Position numbers and translations under genes: made by a program | From: JBBQVS01 sp038211295 | GTDB lineage: Bacteria > Chloroflexota > Ktedonobacteria > Ktedonobacterales > Ktedonobacteraceae | Direction: 5' to 3' | Assembly: GCA_038211295.1 (NCBI GenBank) | Contig: JBBQVS010000005.1 | Span: forward strand, 48,711 to 112,710 | DNA: 64,000 bases | The notes under the pieces: model-generated | The model's input: the letters and a program-made list of their open reading frames with translations, nothing else | What the model was told of the DNA's origin: nothing | Database searches by the model: none | Shown here: positions 45,187 through 53,279 of the stretch, in pieces | Layout: each line of letters begins with the position of its first letter | Numbering within the stretch: position 1 is the stretch's first letter

Positions 45187-46017
45187 ATGGCACTGAAAAA
45201 CTTCAAAGATGCAGTTGCGGTGATTACGGGCGGGGCGAGCGGCATCGGTTTAGCAACGGCTCGCGCTCTTTATGCTCAGGGGGCGCATATTGTCATTGCG
45301 GACATCAATGGGGAGCGACTCGTGCAGTCAATAGAGCTGATACGTCAGAATGCACCGGCAGAGAATGGCAAAGTTTTGGGCGTACCAACAGATGTTACGC
45401 AAGAGTCAGAAGTTCAGGCACTTATGCAGCAGGCACAAAACATCGGGGGACGCATCGATCTTGTCGTCACCAGCGCGGGCGTTGGTCGGGGTGGTACAAT
45501 CGATGATTTCAGTGCCGAAGAGATGCAATCAATGATGAATATTAACTTCATGGGAACCTATAATTGTACCAGAGCAGCACTTCCCGCGATGCGTAGCCAG
45601 AAAAGCGGCTATTTTGTTTTCCTCAGTTCCGTCGCAGGCAAAATCTGCTCTCCACTGCTCACCGGTTATGTCGCAAGCAAGTGGGCGGTACGGGGTTTCT
45701 CATCAGCGTTGCGTGCGGAACTTTATGGAACGGGCATTGATGTAACCACCGTTTATCCTGCATGGGTTGAAACACCTATGATTCACCAAGAAAAAGAGGT
45801 GATGGAGTACCTTAACGTAGTTGCAATGCTCACGGCCGATCAAGTTGCAGGCGAGATTTTGCAGGCGGTTCAGGAAGGTAAACATGACCTCACGCTCGTG
45901 CCTAACCCTGATATTGCCCTAGTCTTACAGATCATGAAAGACGATCCAGATAAGGCTGAAGAAGTTGTTGGACAAAATTACTACCATAACATCCAGAAAA
46001 TCATATCAAAAAAGTAG
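45187..46017 (+). CDS. Short-chain dehydrogenase/reductase
   Basis: A 276-residue classical SDR. The cofactor motif is TGGASGIGLA, with Asp after strand 2 (VIADINGER) favouring NAD(H). The catalytic residues are Ser in FLSSVAG and Tyr-Lys in GYVASKWAV. The substrate is unknown. A ttggagg site precedes the ATG. It follows marR, with an intrinsic terminator between, so it would need its own promoter or read-through. Confidence 0.9.
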   Translation: MALKNFKDAVAVITGGASGIGLATARALYAQGAHIVIADINGERLVQSIELIRQNAPAENGKVLGVPTDVTQESEVQALMQQAQNIGGRIDLVVTSAGVGRGGTIDDFSAEEMQSMMNINFMGTYNCTRAALPAMRSQKSGYFVFLSSVAGKICSPLLTGYVASKWAVRGFSSALRAELYGTGIDVTTVYPAWVETPMIHQEKEVMEYLNVVAMLTADQVAGEILQAVQEGKHDLTLVPNPDIALVLQIMKDDPDKAEEVVGQNYYHNIQKIISKK

Positions 46018-46032
46018 TATGTCGGGCGACGT

Positions 46033-46069
46033 GTAGGAGCCTACCAGTCATAGGCTGGTAGGCTCCTAC
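46033..46069. terminator. 15-bp perfect hairpin after the SDR gene
   Basis: GTAGGAGCCTACCAG (46033-46047) and CTGGTAGGCTCCTAC (46055-46069) are exact inverted repeats around TCATAGG. It sits between the rightward SDR gene and a small leftward gene, which would make it bidirectional. No T-tract. Confidence 0.6.
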
Positions 46070-46090
46070 GTCCCCTCAAGAGCCATTAGT

Positions 46091-46249
46091 TTAACGCGAG
46101 GCCACATTCGTAATAAAGAACGCCATTACAATAAGCCAGCTAATGATAAGAGCGATACATACACGAATAACCAGACTAGAAACATAAATAGTGCGTCGGC
46201 GCGGGCTACCCGTAGCCGTTCGCGTGGTAGTTATTCCATTGGTAGACAT
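46091..46249 (-). CDS. Small single-span membrane protein
   Basis: A 52-residue ORF from an ATG with a ggaga site 7 nt upstream to TAA. The first ~20 residues are rich in Thr and Arg (MSTNGITTTRTATGSPRRRT), and the rest is one strong membrane helix (VCIALIISWLIVMAFFI). The Arg run before the helix suggests the N-terminus stays inside. No homology recognised. A long hairpin follows the stop. Evidence for translation is the ribosome site and composition. Confidence 0.55.
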   Translation of the reverse strand: MSTNGITTTRTATGSPRRRTIYVSSLVIRVCIALIISWLIVMAFFITNVASR

Positions 46250-46365
46250 AGCATATTCTCCATTTTTGCCAGAGGCTTCTCTAAAAAGAAAATATATAGT
46301 GAGTCAGATGGCCTCAATCACTGCTCATTACATATGACGGTAGAGGGAGAACATGCTAACATACA

Positions 46366-46713
46366 CTAGCCTTTTGGTACTCTCTCCCGACATTGGTCAC
46401 ATTCGCAGCTAGCCCGTAGTTTCTCATAGGTGTAGATACCTGTTTTATGTCCATCCTCCCAGACGGGTGTCAGGCCATAGCGACCAACTGGCTGGATGTT
46501 TACCAGTGTTGTCTCTTCAGGACTCAAACGCTGCTTGCTTTGCAGAACTCCTGGCTGATTACCCTCGCCCGCGCACCATGCACAGGGGCAGGCCCAGCGT
46601 ACTGTCTCCCAATCGTGAATGCTTTCGTGTCCATCACTCCACGAAAGAATAAGTTTGCGCTCCTCTTCTTCGAGCAAAAATGATGTTGGAACGGGATGAT
46701 CATATTGACTCAT
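46366..46713 (-). CDS. DUF971-domain protein
   Basis: A 115-residue protein consisting of one DUF971 domain, the fold also found at the N-terminus of gamma-butyrobetaine hydroxylase. Marks are LILSWSDGHESIHDWETVRW, CPCAWCAGE and, near the end, PVWEDGHKTGIYTYEKLRA with CECDQC. The four to five cysteines and a His probably bind one zinc or an iron-sulfur centre. Stand-alone DUF971 proteins often lie near Fe-S or Mrp genes, but none is near here. Function unknown. Confidence 0.82.
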   Translation of the reverse strand: MSQYDHPVPTSFLLEEEERKLILSWSDGHESIHDWETVRWACPCAWCAGEGNQPGVLQSKQRLSPEETTLVNIQPVGRYGLTPVWEDGHKTGIYTYEKLRASCECDQCRERVPKG

Positions 46714-47037
46714 GACTTAGTATACCTCTCTTCCACATACATGCTTTTGTATGCCTAGAATACTAGGCAGGACACAAGACCACTGGTACTTGTATCCACA
46801 GTATGGCGTAATTCCGCGCGTTCGTCTATACTTGAGAGAACATATCGAATGGACGCTATTCATCCCACGACAATGGAGTCGTCGCCATATTTGCCTTCCG
46901 TACCGTTATTTATTAAAGCGAGTTCTATTTTCAGATTTACCATCGCATCTTATCGTATCTTTCAGATATATCGTTTGTTACACTTTTTTGTTTTATGCTA
47001 TAAAGAGAAACTCAAGAATACAGAGGAGCCAGAGAGT

Positions 47038-48225
47038 ATGCTAGAAATATTGTTGCTAAGTGGAGCTGTGAGTAGTGTAATCACCATCATTGCCGCGTTA
47101 ATTGCCTTCAAATTCTATCAGCGCACACTGAACACTTCCGCTATCCAACAGCAGGGTTGGGAACATGCACAGGAAACACGTCAGCAACAATGGCTGCTTG
47201 AGCAGGAAAAGCACTTCGCTGAACTCGAAAAAAAGCTCTCCGAGAATATACGTCAGGTACAACAAGAGTGGCAAGCATGGGAACAGAGGGATAGTACCCG
47301 CGTACAAACATTAGAGCAGAAATATAGCTACGCCACGAAACGTACAACTCTTGAGCACGAGCTAGAACATCTGCCTCATCTTGAAGATGCCTCGTTGCCG
47401 TCCGTTGAGAACCAGCGTCGGCGTAGTGCTGTCTCTAGCGCGATTCCATCACATCTGGAAGAGGCAGACCTTACGGGTCGCGACCTCTCACGCCGTTTTC
47501 TGAGTGGCGCAAATCTTCGTGGTGCTCACCTTGCACAGGCAAATCTTTTTATGGCTGACCTCTCAGATGCGTGCCTCGCCGAGGCCGACCTCTCCGGTGC
47601 TGATCTCTCCGGCGCAAATCTGATGGGTGCTGATCTACGTGGTGCGGTACTCGTTGGCGCGAATGTACTTGTCGCGGACATGAACAACGCGACTCTCTTC
47701 GATGCAAACCTTGTACAGATCAGAAACCTTACTATAGAGCAGATTAAAACAGCGATCTATGACAGCACAACACAATTCGATGGGAATGTCGAGATAACGC
47801 TTCCACGCATTCCCAGCATCCCCAAAACGCTTCTTGCCCCCGTTGTGTTGCAGGCGGAAGAAACTTCTCCCCTTGATGCCACACAAACACCCGCCGTTGT
47901 CGCTCCTATGGAGAGAGAGATACGCGCGTATGACATAGTACGTGCTCAGAGCCTGAACGCGCTTCCCGTAGTACAATCATCCACAACGTTGAAGCAGACA
48001 TTCCCAATGCAACCATTTCCAGGGACGTTGCCCGAAACGCCACTTCCTACACAGGATGAGGGTGACATCTCCTCATGGTCATTGTTGCCATCTGAGGACA
48101 CCCTGCGTCTACTTGAAGGGCTAAGCCTTCCAACGGAAAGGGCTGAACATTATAGTAGCGCAGAATTTGCTACATCCTCTGACACAGAGGACGCTCATGA
48201 GAGACGGCATGTGAAAGCCAGCTAA
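47038..48225 (+). CDS. Membrane-anchored pentapeptide-repeat protein
   Basis: A 395-residue protein. An N-terminal membrane helix (MLEILLLSGAVSSVITIIAA) leads into a long coiled coil (Glu/Gln-rich, ~35-105), then a pentapeptide-repeat helix at about 142-225 with the A(D/N)LxG pattern (ADLSGADLSGANLMGADLRG), and a Pro/Thr-rich tail. The ATG chosen has gaggag about 11 nt upstream and begins the membrane helix; the frame is open further left, but that part lacks a ribosome site. Pentapeptide proteins are structural or bind proteins or DNA; gyrase protection is not implied. Its last 105 nt overlap the opposing glycosyltransferase gene. Confidence 0.75.
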   Translation: MLEILLLSGAVSSVITIIAALIAFKFYQRTLNTSAIQQQGWEHAQETRQQQWLLEQEKHFAELEKKLSENIRQVQQEWQAWEQRDSTRVQTLEQKYSYATKRTTLEHELEHLPHLEDASLPSVENQRRRSAVSSAIPSHLEEADLTGRDLSRRFLSGANLRGAHLAQANLFMADLSDACLAEADLSGADLSGANLMGADLRGAVLVGANVLVADMNNATLFDANLVQIRNLTIEQIKTAIYDSTTQFDGNVEITLPRIPSIPKTLLAPVVLQAEETSPLDATQTPAVVAPMEREIRAYDIVRAQSLNALPVVQSSTTLKQTFPMQPFPGTLPETPLPTQDEGDISSWSLLPSEDTLRLLEGLSLPTERAEHYSSAEFATSSDTEDAHERRHVKAS

Positions 48226-49401
48226 TACAACTGGCTTGCTCACCAGTACACGTAAGCGAGGCCGTGTTGCATAGCTTCGCCCTTTCCATGATATGGAACG
48301 TCCCGTGATGCTGTGGAGCAATGAGTTTATCGCAATCAGGAGAAAAGCGAGTGACGCGAATGGAGCAAGCACTGCATGATGAAGAGCAATGTTAAACTTT
48401 TTGAGCCACGGAAGCATGTTCCATACTTGGATGCTATATGCTGCTATCGCTATACCGAACAGAACGCGTGATTTCTCGCGGTGTGCATCGAAAAAGAGCA
48501 TAACGATAGAGGCCGCGAGTGTGGTACTGATCGCGATCTGTATACCCGTTAGTGGCGATTGCTGAATGTACTGATAGCTATTCTTGCCGAAGCCCTTGAT
48601 GATTTGACGAAGCGTTGTGTACATTCGTACAGACACAAGTTCTTCTCCCCGACAAGCAAGTGGTACAACACCATGGTGCTTTAGATTCGTTGCCAGAGCA
48701 ACATCATCAATAATACTTTCAGCATTCGCGGCATGGCCTCCACTCTGCTGATATGCGTCTTGCCGAATAAAGAAATACTGCCCATTGGCCAGCGCGGGGC
48801 CGACAGGCCCATTGACCTTACGTGCATTCATGCCGACAAAGTATTGTTGATAAGCAACTGGCAACAGTAAACGCTCCCAGAATGTTTCACACCGTTGGCG
48901 AGGGAATAGCGATAACGCGCGAACATGCTGTTCTTGTGCAAAGTGGATGGTTGAGCGTAGCGCGGACGGTTCAAGCTCTGTGTCCGCATCAACAAAGAGA
49001 AGCCACGGGTAAACGGCTTTCCCTGCACCCACCCAGCACGCGTTATTCTTCCCCGTCCACCCTGACGGAGGACCTGCAACTTGTACAAGACGTACACCAG
49101 TTCTAGCATAGCCACGCACGACGGCAGCAGTATCGTCTGTTGAGGCATCGTCAACAACAATCACCTCGAAGGATGAATACTCCAGACGAACGATTGACGC
49201 CAGCAAACGGGGCAGGTTCGCCTCTTCGTTTCGTGCGGGTATAATGAGCGATATTCCTTCTTCTTGCCGCTCCAGCACATTCTGAGAAATTGGCACGATC
49301 TCAGGCAACGTGTGATAATTCTTCTTTGCTCGTAAACCGCTAATAACCTGACTCACAACGACAACACAGGCCCATAGATGTAACGCTCTTCTATTACTCA
49401 C
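48121..49401 (-). CDS. Family 2 glycosyltransferase, membrane-bound
   Basis: A 426-residue GT2 enzyme. The GT-A domain has SLIIPARNEEANLPRLLASI, VIVVDDASTDDT and the DXD-like LFVDADTELE, plus GPPSGWTGKNNACWVGA, a stretch typical of the hopanoid/carotenoid-associated GT2 group. Three to four membrane helices follow from about residue 285, ending normally with GRSISWKGRSY. After that point ~48 further residues of unlike composition run into the antisense of the pentapeptide gene, as if the original stop had been lost. The acceptor substrate is unknown. Confidence 0.83.
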   Translation of the reverse strand: MSNRRALHLWACVVVVSQVISGLRAKKNYHTLPEIVPISQNVLERQEEGISLIIPARNEEANLPRLLASIVRLEYSSFEVIVVDDASTDDTAAVVRGYARTGVRLVQVAGPPSGWTGKNNACWVGAGKAVYPWLLFVDADTELEPSALRSTIHFAQEQHVRALSLFPRQRCETFWERLLLPVAYQQYFVGMNARKVNGPVGPALANGQYFFIRQDAYQQSGGHAANAESIIDDVALATNLKHHGVVPLACRGEELVSVRMYTTLRQIIKGFGKNSYQYIQQSPLTGIQIAISTTLAASIVMLFFDAHREKSRVLFGIAIAAYSIQVWNMLPWLKKFNIALHHAVLAPFASLAFLLIAINSLLHSITGRSISWKGRSYATRPRLRVLVSKPVVLAGFHMPSLMSVLCVRGCSKFCATIMFSPFRWKA

Positions 49402-49553
49402 GCTTCCGTCTACTCTTTCCAGTCAAATTTTTCTACTCACCTGTAGTACGTTTCGCGGCACTAGTTGTTGACACGCCCAGAATATTTTTGCCTTGCGATA
49501 CCGTACAGGTGATATACTATCGGCTATATATCATCATTGTAAGGATAGAAATT

Positions 49554-50321
49554 ATGACAGACACACAGCAGATGCCATTGACTGGTAAAATCGCGCTGGT
49601 CACAGGAAGCGGTCAGGGCATTGGAAGTGCCACCGCACTACGCCTTGCACAGAGTGGTGCCGATATCGTTATCAACTATCGCAGTAACGAGGGAGCCGCC
49701 ACTGCAACAAAAATGAGTATTGAGGCACTTGGCAGACGATGCATCGCCATTCAAGCAGATGTAAGTTTGGAAGAAGATGTGACACGCCTCTTCTCCGAGG
49801 CGACGCAAACGCTTGGTCCCATCACGATACTTGTCAATAACGCTGGCACGACGCGCGACAAGCTCATCCTTCAGATGTCTCTTGCAGATTTTGAGCATGT
49901 TATAGATAGCAACCTTCGCTCTACATTTCTCTGCACCAAAGCGGTGCTACGTCCAATGATGAAGGCCCGTTGGGGCAGAATTGTCAATATCAGTTCTGTC
50001 TCGGGTCTGCTCGGCCCCGGTGGACAGGCGAATTACGCGGCCTCAAAAGCTGGCATTATCGCCCTGACGCTCACTACTGCCCGTGAAATGGCAACCCGCA
50101 ACATTACCGCCAATGCAGTCACACCCGGCTATATCCGCACAGAACTTACCTCTGCTTTAACCGAACAGCAGCAACAATTCCTGATCGATGCCACCGTCCT
50201 CAAACGTGCTGGAACAGTGGAAGAGGTTGCGGGGGCCGTCGCCTTTCTCTGCTCACCAGATGCCGACTACATCACAGGCCAGATTATTAGCGTCGATGGC
50301 GGGGCCTCTATGCATATATAA
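49554..50321 (+). CDS. 3-oxoacyl-[ACP] reductase FabG-like SDR
   Basis: A 255-residue SDR close to FabG: TGSGQGIGSATALRLAQSGA (cofactor), NNAGTTRDKLILQMS, IVNISSVSGLLGPGGQANYA and ASKAGIIALT for the Ser-Tyr-Lys triad, and DYITGQIISVDGGASM at the end. It probably reduces beta-ketoacyl thioesters with NADPH. No other fab genes lie beside it, so a role in main fatty-acid synthesis, polyketide or another ketoacyl pathway cannot be fixed. The ATG has aagga 8 nt upstream; earlier in-frame starts are unsupported. Confidence 0.85.
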   Translation: MTDTQQMPLTGKIALVTGSGQGIGSATALRLAQSGADIVINYRSNEGAATATKMSIEALGRRCIAIQADVSLEEDVTRLFSEATQTLGPITILVNNAGTTRDKLILQMSLADFEHVIDSNLRSTFLCTKAVLRPMMKARWGRIVNISSVSGLLGPGGQANYAASKAGIIALTLTTAREMATRNITANAVTPGYIRTELTSALTEQQQQFLIDATVLKRAGTVEEVAGAVAFLCSPDADYITGQIISVDGGASMHI

Positions 50322-50421
50322 TACAGACGCTATTTCATCAAGTAAATCACGAAACAAAAAATAAGCAAGCAACCTCTAATCAGTAGAGTATATTCTCGCC
50401 TTATGGAAGAGGGATAAGCCC

Positions 50422-51324
50422 ATGAGTTTGTTTGAAACAGAAGAAACCAATCAATTCACGTTCGAGCCATTCGCCGCACACGATTTTTACACACAGGTAA
50501 ATCGTTTGCTTGTGCAACAAGCAATACACCATCTCTTGCGCCACAGGTCATTTCACGCTAATACGGTAACTATCGTCGATATGGCTTGCGGTACGGGCGC
50601 GATTTCGCGTTTAATAGCGCAAGAAATGGCAAGACACAAATTACTTGCTCGTACCTGTATTATCGGTGTAGACCCATCGGGCGAAGCCATTCGCTTAGCA
50701 AAAAAATCTATGCAGGAGGAATATCCAGAAGTACGAACGCAGTTTTTTCAAGGTGATGTAACTGATCTCCCACACATTGTACAAAACGCTGATGCGGCTT
50801 TTTTCTGTAACGCTATTCATCTTGTGCCAGATAAACATGATGCGTTTCGGCATATGGCTGAAATTCTTGTTCCCAACGGAATTTTCGCTTGTAATAGTGC
50901 CTTTTACGAAGGAACCTATGTCGAGGGAACGGAGCGTTTTTATCGTCTATGGACGCGCCGTGCTGTTGGGTGGCTTAGAAAAGAGCATCCAGAGGCTCAT
51001 CTGTCGCGTCAGGCCAAAGCAACGGCGAGACAATGGTTGACGCCAGAAGAGTACGTGACAACATTGCAGCAGAGTGGCTTCGCAGAGGTTGATATCACTC
51101 GTGACGATACCCTTATGTCACTTGATGCCTGGCGCGATCTTGGCAAATACTGGCTTTTCATAGAAGGCGCATTACCTGGTATACCTCTTGCACTTGGCGC
51201 AGCTGCACTGGAAAATGCTGTTTATCAGACAGGGCAAGAGTTGGGTCTAACTGAAATACCTCGTACCTGGCTACAGCTAATCGCGACAAAAAGTAGCAGA
51301 CAGGTTTTCCCCACCACCTCATAG
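50422..51324 (+). CDS. Class I SAM-dependent methyltransferase
   Basis: A 300-residue methyltransferase. SAM motif I is IVDMACGTGAISRLIAQ, followed by IIGVDPSGEAIRLAKKSM and DAAFFCNAIHLVPDK (motif IV region). A C-terminal ~80-residue helical extension ends the protein. No specific substrate is indicated. It lies 100 nt after the FabG-like gene on the same strand and before a membrane-protein pair; operon membership is uncertain. Confidence 0.8.
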   Translation: MSLFETEETNQFTFEPFAAHDFYTQVNRLLVQQAIHHLLRHRSFHANTVTIVDMACGTGAISRLIAQEMARHKLLARTCIIGVDPSGEAIRLAKKSMQEEYPEVRTQFFQGDVTDLPHIVQNADAAFFCNAIHLVPDKHDAFRHMAEILVPNGIFACNSAFYEGTYVEGTERFYRLWTRRAVGWLRKEHPEAHLSRQAKATARQWLTPEEYVTTLQQSGFAEVDITRDDTLMSLDAWRDLGKYWLFIEGALPGIPLALGAAALENAVYQTGQELGLTEIPRTWLQLIATKSSRQVFPTTS

Positions 51325-51434
51325 ACCGCCATAGCAGGTACAATGGAAACGGGGGAACGATGTGATACACTATGTGTAGAGGGTATATTGGATCGATGCT
51401 CTCATGACTTGTGTTCAGAATAGGAGACTATCGT

Positions 51435-52265
51435 ATGCAATGGGCAGTTGCTACGGCTGCATTCCTCGCTTCTGTCGTTGAATTCGTCGAAGCGTTTACT
51501 ATTGTTCTAGTCGTAGGAGTCACAATCAACTGGCGTAGTTCGCTCGCTGGCGCACTAGCGGCGGCGGCTACGCTTGCACTTATCATCGCTACATTTGGCG
51601 TTGCACTGGTTGAGTTTGTACCATTAAACGTTCTACGGCTCGTCGTGGGCGTTATTCTGATTCTCTTTGGCCTCAAGTGGCTAAAAAAAGCAATTCTGCG
51701 CTATAGTGGCCTCAAAGCACTTCACGATGAAGAAGCTATTTTTGAAGAGACACAGGCAGAACTTCGCGCTCGTGGCGAAAACATCGCCCCGCGCTTTGAG
51801 CCGTTTGGCGTCGCAATGTCCTACAAAGCAGTGTTACTGGAAGGACTGGAAGTCGCGTTCATTGTGATTACCTTTGGCAGTAGTGTCGCTTCTAGCGGAA
51901 CCGCACGCTCACTTGGCATCACATCAGCAGCGATTGGCGCGGCTATCGCGGGTGTACTCGTCATTCTGTTGGGCGTTCTGGTACGTGCTCCGTTGAAACG
52001 CGTCCCTGAAAATACACTGAAGTTTGTTGTTGGAATTATGCTCACGGCTTTTGGTACGTTCTGGGCTGCCGAGGGTATCCGCATTTCTACCAATGGCACT
52101 CACTTTGAGTGGCCCTTCGCCGATGTTTCTATTCTCTTTCTAGCCGCTCTCTACTTGCTCGCGTCCTATGTATTGGTGACATGGTTGAAGCGTACGAAAC
52201 AACACGGGACAGCAGGGAGTAGCACAGAGGGTATAGAGGCAATCAAAGAAGAGGTGGTTTCATGA
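51435..52265 (+). CDS. COG4280-like integral membrane protein
   Basis: A 276-residue protein with six to seven membrane helices arranged as an internal duplication. Each half begins with an acidic motif: AFLASVVEFVEAFTIVLVVG near the N-terminus and AVLLEGLEVAFIVITFGSSV in the second half. This E-x-x-E pattern recalls UPF0016/TMEM165-type cation transporters and the poorly studied COG4280 family. Transport of a divalent cation is a guess. The ATG chosen has ggaga 7 nt upstream. Its stop overlaps the next gene's start (ATGA). Confidence 0.72.
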   Translation: MQWAVATAAFLASVVEFVEAFTIVLVVGVTINWRSSLAGALAAAATLALIIATFGVALVEFVPLNVLRLVVGVILILFGLKWLKKAILRYSGLKALHDEEAIFEETQAELRARGENIAPRFEPFGVAMSYKAVLLEGLEVAFIVITFGSSVASSGTARSLGITSAAIGAAIAGVLVILLGVLVRAPLKRVPENTLKFVVGIMLTAFGTFWAAEGIRISTNGTHFEWPFADVSILFLAALYLLASYVLVTWLKRTKQHGTAGSSTEGIEAIKEEVVS

Positions 52266-52468
52266 AGGTGATTAGAGCCATTTACAATTTTCTTGTCGGC
52301 GATATGATTATTCTCGTTGGCATTCTGCTAACAATTCTTGTACTCGCCCTTATCAATAATGTTGACGCCCTTGCATCGCTTCGCTCGGCAACGGGAGTCA
52401 TTCTTGTTCTTGCCGTGCTGGCTGTGCTTGTCGCGACACTCAACCGCGAAGCAAGAGCCAAACGTTAG
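52262..52468 (+). CDS. Small two-span membrane protein coupled to the COG4280-like gene
   Basis: A 68-residue protein with two membrane helices (about residues 12-32 and 42-60) and a basic C-terminus (NREAREAKR-like, ending AKR). It begins in an ATGA overlap with the upstream membrane protein gene, so the two are made together and may form a complex. No family recognised. A GGGGC-GTAAA-GCCCC hairpin follows 10 nt after the stop. Confidence 0.7.
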   Translation: MKVIRAIYNFLVGDMIILVGILLTILVLALINNVDALASLRSATGVILVLAVLAVLVATLNREARAKR

Positions 52469-52478
52469 CTTACCATGA

Positions 52479-52543
52479 GGGGCGTAAAGCCCCTATCTTT
52501 CTAAGTGGGGGATAGAAGCCCGTTCCTTTCGGGGCGTGATGGG
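52479..52543. repeat. IS200/IS605 end-like hairpins
   Basis: Three short hairpins lie in tandem: GGGGC-GTAAA-GCCCC (52479-52493); a second whose minus strand reads CCCC-A-CTT-AGA-AAG-ATA-GGGG, the same bulged design as the right-end hairpin of the tnpB element at 62461; and a third containing cctttcggggcgtgatggg (52525-52543), a 19-nt sequence also present in inverse orientation at 63663-63681 in the left flank of that element. No transposase gene is attached. It looks like a solo or remnant element end. Confidence 0.55.
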
Positions 52544-52689
52544 TTGGGACTGGAGGTTGCATCATCCCAGGCAAGGAATGCATCAACAGACCGTCTCACC
52601 AACTCTGCTAGCGATAGCCCTTCGTCTTGTGAACGTTGGCGCAAGCGTTCAACTTGTTTTTCCGTCAGGTACAAATTCGTTCGTTTCAT
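52501..52689 (-). CDS. Ribbon-helix-helix (CopG/Arc-type) DNA-binding protein
   Basis: A 62-residue protein starting MKRTNLYLTEKQVERLRQRS and continuing LSLAELVRRSVDAFLAW: a short beta strand and two helices, the ribbon-helix-helix fold used by many antitoxins and plasmid regulators. The last ~18 residues are a Pro/Ser-rich tail (SSPNPSRPERNGLLSPT) encoded by the IS-end-like hairpins, whose AG triplet also provides the stop. No toxin gene is convincingly adjacent. It may be a solitary regulator or the surviving half of a toxin-antitoxin pair. Confidence 0.7.
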   Translation of the reverse strand: MKRTNLYLTEKQVERLRQRSQDEGLSLAELVRRSVDAFLAWDDATSSPNPSRPERNGLLSPT

Positions 52690-53279
52690 CTGTTTTCTCT
52701 CTTGACACTACAACATCCATTGGTGTATAACTGGAGCAGAGTCAAAGAGATATGGCAAGCGTTTGCACAGCGAGATAGCAGCGTAAAAGTCTCTCGTGCG
52801 AGAGACGCGCCCTCGCGCCCTCACGGGTCGAATGCTTCTCATCCAAAGCTGATAGGTCGGGCAATTGTCAAGTGACTCATTCTGTACCGTCGGGCAGACG
52901 GGAACAGGCGCGGCTAGCACCGCGTGAAACGCTTCTGGACACATGGCCTCTACTCCTGTATCGCAAGGTACAACGAGCAAGTCGCGTGGTGGAAAGAAGA
53001 ATTCCCCGTCTTTTTAAACGCGGAAGTGTCAATTTAGTAGTGACCCAAACGCAAGAGAAGCCCATTTTATGTAAAATGGGCTTCTCTTGCGTTTGGGTCA
53101 CTATATACACACACTACAACCACACGAAAAGGGAAAAAGGTAGTGTGGTTTATGGCACATTTTATGGATGTACTTTTTCATCTCGCTATTCGTGTACATA
53201 TTAGATACCCTCATCAACGTGTACGCATATCGCCACATACTTTGGCTATAAGAATGGTAAATAGATTGGAGTTGTATAC
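52690..53279. other. Region without a clear gene; contains a 32-bp hairpin
   Basis: Between the ribbon-helix-helix gene and a rightward SDR gene. A leftward open frame of 90 codons (52708-52980) ends 18 nt before the regulator start, but its product has no recognised domain and no good ribosome site. A 9-bp GTCTCTCGTGCGAGAGAC-type hairpin lies near 52789-52806, and a very long hairpin at 53038-53103. Confidence 0.4.
53038..53103. repeat. 32-bp near-loopless perfect hairpin
   Basis: Positions 53038-53069 and 53072-53103 are exact reverse complements, leaving only TG at the tip. It starts TAGTGACCCAAACGC and ends with the mirror. It is the longest such stem in the window and lies about 180 nt before the SDR gene, not directly after any clear gene. 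No T-tract on either strand. Confidence 0.75.

Noticed and set aside
52708..52980. A leftward 90-codon open frame 18 nt upstream of the ribbon-helix-helix gene, which could be its toxin partner.
   Set aside because: No ribosome site, no recognisable toxin fold, and odd composition. Its position is suggestive but not enough to call a gene.
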